Notes under the pieces: generated by a model
Databases searched by the model: none
Seen by the model: only the letters and a program-made list of their open reading frames with translations
What the model was told of the DNA's origin: nothing
In this document: positions 6,104 through 9,534 of the stretch, in pieces
Position numbering within the stretch: the stretch's first letter is position 1
Layout: each line of letters opens with the position of its first letter
Position numbers and translations under genes: made by a program
Assembly (NCBI GenBank): GCA_002432085.1
Contig: DJFN01000064.1
Span: forward strand, 5,410-14,943
DNA: 9,534 nt
Origin: Flavobacteriales bacterium UBA5871
Lineage (GTDB): Bacteria; Bacteroidota; Bacteroidia; Flavobacteriales_D; Crocinitomicaceae
Direction of reading: 5' to 3'

Positions 6104-9100
6104 ATGAAACACCTCCGGTTCAAACCTTTTCGCGACCTCATTCAGAACATGACGACAGCCAATACGCGCAGCCGTTACATGGACAACGTTGTCGTTTCAC
6201 TGGATATCGAAGAGGGCGAGATCCGGGCCGTGGTACAGGGAACCGGCAATTACGGCGTCTCGATCACCTACAACGACGAGAAAGTGGTGCGAGCCACGTG
6301 TTCCTGTCCTTACGATCTGGGCGGTTATTGCAAGCACATCGTTCACGTGCTCGTTTCGGCCGAGGAAAAGCTCGAAAACGAGGAAATCGGTCAGGAAATC
6401 CTGAAAATCAACGGGTATTTCGTGCTCGAACGAACAAATCTGCTCGAGCTGGAACGCCAGGATATCGATCGCATTTCACTCGTATATCATCGCGTGGGCG
6501 GCGTGCGGAATACGCTGACGGTTACCAATGGTGAGATCAACATTAACGAGATCCGGCTGACGATCGAACGTGGCTATACAATTGAAGCGGAATGTCACAT
6601 CGTACAGCGAAAGGAAGACCTGTTGCTGCAATGTACCTGTGCGGGAACGGCGAGCTCGTTTCCTTGTCAGCATTTGAATTTCGCCCTCAACGAAATCGTC
6701 CGGACACCCGATTACCAGCTGCCGTTCGATGCCGAGCGGCGTGCTTTTTTGCTGAAACGAAAAGCGGAGAGCATCGGTTTGAAGAACGTCGAACATCCCG
6801 ACGAGCTCTTCGATATTCACCTGGAAAACCATCGTGTGTTTATTCAGCCGAAGGTGAAATTCCTCGCGCTCGACGAGCAGTCTCAGATAAGATTGAAACA
6901 AGAGCTGCTGCCCGCTTTCCAGCTGCCGAAGTCGCAAAAGACCGATACGAAACAATTCCTCGTACTGTCCGAAAGACGCTACGACGAACAGATGATCTTC
7001 CGGTTGATGCAGGCGCCGCTGGCCAAAAACGGCGAGATCAAAGCCCCGGTTCGCGATGTTTCCCTGAAAGAAAAACTGGCAACGACGAACGATCCGGAAG
7101 CTCTGCGCTTCTACCTGGCGTTGTTGCAGCAGGAAGTCCGGGAAGATGTGTCTGCACAAGCCGCAGAGCGATCACGGTCTGAAGAAAACGCGGCCCAGCT
7201 GAAGTTCCTGAAAGACATTCTCCACAATCCGTTCGGGCTGGAAACCTATCTGGCGGAAGACCAGCATTACGGGTTCAATCTCGCGAAAATCGATCCGAAA
7301 AACCTCGAGCCGGTAACCATTATCCCGGCGGATGTGGCGGCTACAATACAAGTCGAGCAGAAGAACGAGTTTTATGTATTGACCTGCACGGTCGAGCTCG
7401 AAAACCGCATTTATCAATCGAAAAACCTGAAAGTAAGCGGCCGTTTCTTCGTGCAAACGGGCGACAAACTGTTGTTCGTTCACAACGAAGCCGTGCTGCG
7501 CGTGCTGAAATTTTTCCGCGAGAACAAGGACGAGATTTTCCTTCATCAGTCGCAGTTCCAGGAATTCCGGGAAGATTTCCTCGATCGCCTCGAGCAATCG
7601 GTGACTGTTTCCTACAGCTTCGTGAAAGCTGCGCCAGCACGCGTGATCCGCAATCAGAAGCTCGATCAGATCAGTGAACACCTGATCTACCTTTCCGAAT
7701 CCGACGAGTTTGTGCTGATCACACCCGCCATGCGCTATGGCGAGATCGAAGTGCCGGTACTTTCCCGGCGAACGCTTTATACCGAAGATCCGGCCGGCGG
7801 GTTATTTTCCATCGAGCGGAACGAAGCGGCCGAGCAACGGTTTATCAAAACGGTCCGGCAGCAGCATCCTTTTTTCGCCGATCAGGAAGCGACCGAATTC
7901 TATTACCTGCACAGGCGTCATTTCCTCGACGAAGGCTGGTTCGTGGAAGCGTTCGAACACTGGCGCAATCAGGGATTTGTTATTCTCGGCTTCAATCAGC
8001 TGAAGAACAATCGCCTGAATCCGCACAAAATCAAAGTGCAGACATCGGTGATTTCCGGCATCGACTGGTTCGATATTCACGCGAAAGTTTCCTTTGGACA
8101 GCAGGATGTCGGGCTGAAGGAAATTCAGAAATCCATTCTCAACAAGAGCCGTTACGTGGAGCTGGCCGATGGCTCGCAAGGAATTTTACCGGAAGAATGG
8201 CTCGAGCGATTCGGACATTATTTCCGTTCGGGTGAATTTAAAAATGGCGCGATTCGCACGCATAAAACGAACTTTACGCTGATCGACGAGCTGTTCGAAG
8301 AAGAAGTTTTATCGAACGAAGTGCGCGCAGAAATGGAAGTGTACCGTGAAAAGCTGGCGCAGTTCCATTCGATCCGTTCGGTGAAAGTTCCCGCAAAATT
8401 AAACGCAACGTTGCGCGATTACCAGAAAGAAGGACTCAACTGGCTGCATTTTCTGAACGATTTCGGCTTTGGCGGTTGCCTGGCCGACGATATGGGATTG
8501 GGGAAAACGATTCAAATTATCGCTTATTTCCTTTCGCTACAGGAAGCCGGAAACAGAACGCCGCATCTGGTCGTTGTACCGACCTCATTGTTGTTCAACT
8601 GGCAAAACGAATTGGAGAAATTTGCGCCCTCGTTTCGCTATGCCGTAATTCATAGCAGCAATAAAGGAAAAGTGCGCAGCTTCGAAAGCTACGACGTTGT
8701 GATCACAACCTACGGAACACTGTTGTCGGAGATCGAATCGCTGAAAAATTTCCACTTTGATTGCATCGTTCTCGACGAATCGCAGGCGGTGAAAAACATT
8801 GGGTCGAAGCGCTACAAGGCCGTTCGTTTGTTGCAAGGAAGACAGCGTTTGGTACTTACGGGAACGCCGATCGAGAACAACACCTTCGATTTGTATGCCC
8901 AGCTGTCGTTCGCGAATCCGGGACTGCTCGGCTCGGCCAAGAAATTTGCGGACGACTATTCTATGCCGATCGACAAATTCCAAGATTCGAAGCGCGCGAA
9001 GGAATTGCAGCGAAAAATTCATCCGTTCGTGCTGCGCCGCACCAAAAAACAAGTCGCGAAAGAGCTGCCTGAAAAGACCGAAATGGTGATTTACTGCGAA

Positions 9101-9534
9101 ATGCAAAGTGAGCAGCGACGCGTTTACGATACGTATAAAAAGGAATTCCAGAAGCTGCTGAAAGGCATGAACGATAAGGAATCGGGTGAATCGAGTCTGC
9201 ATATTCTGCAAGGTATGACGAAGCTGCGACAGATCTGTAATTCACCGGCGCTGCTCGGCGACGACGAATACTACGGCGATCAGTCGGCCAAGCTGGAAGA
9301 GCTTCTGCACCAGATCGAAGACAAGAAAGCCGATCACAAAATGCTGGTCTTTTCGCAATTCGTCGGCATGCTGGAACTGGTAAAAGCCGAGCTCGACAAA
9401 GCCGGAATCGGCTACGCGTATTTGACCGGTAAGACGAAAGACCGCCAGGAACAGGTCGAATTGTTCCAGAACGACGACAATATCCGCGTATTCCTGATCA
9501 GCTTAAAAGCCGGCGGAACGGGCCTCAATCTCAC
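6104..9534 (+). CDS. SWI2/SNF2-family DNA-dependent ATPase with two N-terminal SWIM zinc motifs, C-terminus cut off
   Basis: A single frame stays open from ATG 6104 to the window edge, giving 1143 residues so far. A SWIM zinc motif (CxC-x7-CxH) is formed by Cys66, Cys68, Cys76 and His78. A second SWIM-like motif (CxC-x8-CxH) is formed by Cys177, Cys179, Cys188 and His190. Residues of roughly 200-740 have no motif I recognise and correspond to the region that precedes the ATPase in bacterial SNF2 proteins (Pfam SNF2_assoc type). The ATPase starts at LRDYQKEGLNW (770). It has Walker A DMGLGKT (796-802, Lys801), motif Ia VVVPTS, motif II DESQ (891-894), motif III TGTPIENN (919-926), motif IV MLVFSQF (1080-1086) and motif V LISLKAGGTGLNL (1131-1143). 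The arginine-finger motif VI lies beyond the window. Such proteins are ATP-driven double-stranded DNA translocases that remodel protein-DNA or protein-RNA polymerase complexes; the bacterial role is poorly known. The SWIM motifs probably bind DNA or protein. Confidence 0.95.
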   Translation, partial: MKHLRFKPFRDLIQNMTTANTRSRYMDNVVVSLDIEEGEIRAVVQGTGNYGVSITYNDEKVVRATCSCPYDLGGYCKHIVHVLVSAEEKLENEEIGQEILKINGYFVLERTNLLELERQDIDRISLVYHRVGGVRNTLTVTNGEININEIRLTIERGYTIEAECHIVQRKEDLLLQCTCAGTASSFPCQHLNFALNEIVRTPDYQLPFDAERRAFLLKRKAESIGLKNVEHPDELFDIHLENHRVFIQPKVKFLALDEQSQIRLKQELLPAFQLPKSQKTDTKQFLVLSERRYDEQMIFRLMQAPLAKNGEIKAPVRDVSLKEKLATTNDPEALRFYLALLQQEVREDVSAQAAERSRSEENAAQLKFLKDILHNPFGLETYLAEDQHYGFNLAKIDPKNLEPVTIIPADVAATIQVEQKNEFYVLTCTVELENRIYQSKNLKVSGRFFVQTGDKLLFVHNEAVLRVLKFFRENKDEIFLHQSQFQEFREDFLDRLEQSVTVSYSFVKAAPARVIRNQKLDQISEHLIYLSESDEFVLITPAMRYGEIEVPVLSRRTLYTEDPAGGLFSIERNEAAEQRFIKTVRQQHPFFADQEATEFYYLHRRHFLDEGWFVEAFEHWRNQGFVILGFNQLKNNRLNPHKIKVQTSVISGIDWFDIHAKVSFGQQDVGLKEIQKSILNKSRYVELADGSQGILPEEWLERFGHYFRSGEFKNGAIRTHKTNFTLIDELFEEEVLSNEVRAEMEVYREKLAQFHSIRSVKVPAKLNATLRDYQKEGLNWLHFLNDFGFGGCLADDMGLGKTIQIIAYFLSLQEAGNRTPHLVVVPTSLLFNWQNELEKFAPSFRYAVIHSSNKGKVRSFESYDVVITTYGTLLSEIESLKNFHFDCIVLDESQAVKNIGSKRYKAVRLLQGRQRLVLTGTPIENNTFDLYAQLSFANPGLLGSAKKFADDYSMPIDKFQDSKRAKELQRKIHPFVLRRTKKQVAKELPEKTEMVIYCEMQSEQRRVYDTYKKEFQKLLKGMNDKESGESSLHILQGMTKLRQICNSPALLGDDEYYGDQSAKLEELLHQIEDKKADHKMLVFSQFVGMLELVKAELDKAGIGYAYLTGKTKDRQEQVELFQNDDNIRVFLISLKAGGTGLNL

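Noticed and set aside
6104..9534. SNF2 helicase considered as part of an anti-phage defence system such as DISARM
   Set aside because: No methyltransferase, nuclease, DUF1998 or other defence gene is in the window, and the SWIM-SNF2 architecture is common in chromosomal housekeeping contexts. The region beyond the right edge cannot be judged.

Overview
The window looks like chromosomal DNA from a member of the Bacteroidota. Three things support this. Several start codons sit just behind TAnnTTTG boxes, the -7 element described for this phylum. There are no convincing Shine-Dalgarno sequences. The protein families fit: an animal-like class Ia ribonucleotide reductase small subunit, a TMTC-like membrane TPR protein and a SWIM-SNF2 helicase. 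The genus cannot be fixed from the sequence alone.

Layout, left to right. (1) 1-240, minus strand: the first 80 codons of nrdB, cut by the left edge. (2) 241-711: a 471-base AT-rich intergenic region between divergent genes, with an 11-bp direct repeat and three weak DnaA-box-like 9-mers. (3) 712-1446, plus: comF-type phosphoribosyltransferase. (4) 1512-3476, plus: a 654-residue multi-pass membrane protein with C-terminal TPRs, resembling TMTC/GT-C O-mannosyltransferases. (5) 3485-3683: copy A of a roughly 190-200-bp non-coding repeat with a perfect 17-bp terminal inverted repeat. (6) 3694-4728, minus: a DAO-family FAD oxidoreductase. (7) 4763-4949: copy B of the repeat, in the same orientation. 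(8) 4984-5625, plus: a metallo-beta-lactamase-fold (glyoxalase II-like) hydrolase. (9) 5725-6039, plus: a 104-residue protein I do not recognise. (10) 6104-9534, plus: an SNF2-family ATPase of at least 1143 residues with two N-terminal SWIM-type zinc motifs, running off the right edge just after helicase motif V.

Most genes look like unrelated housekeeping genes with their own promoters. No shared pathway, defence island, CRISPR array, transposase, tRNA or rRNA is visible. The most unusual structure is the pair of MITE-like repeats that bracket the oxidoreductase gene almost exactly. Next come the twin SWIM motifs of the SNF2 protein and the recurring placement of -7 promoter boxes within 4-14 bases of the start codon, which implies leaderless or nearly leaderless mRNAs. 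I found no clear evidence of a previously undescribed multi-gene system.
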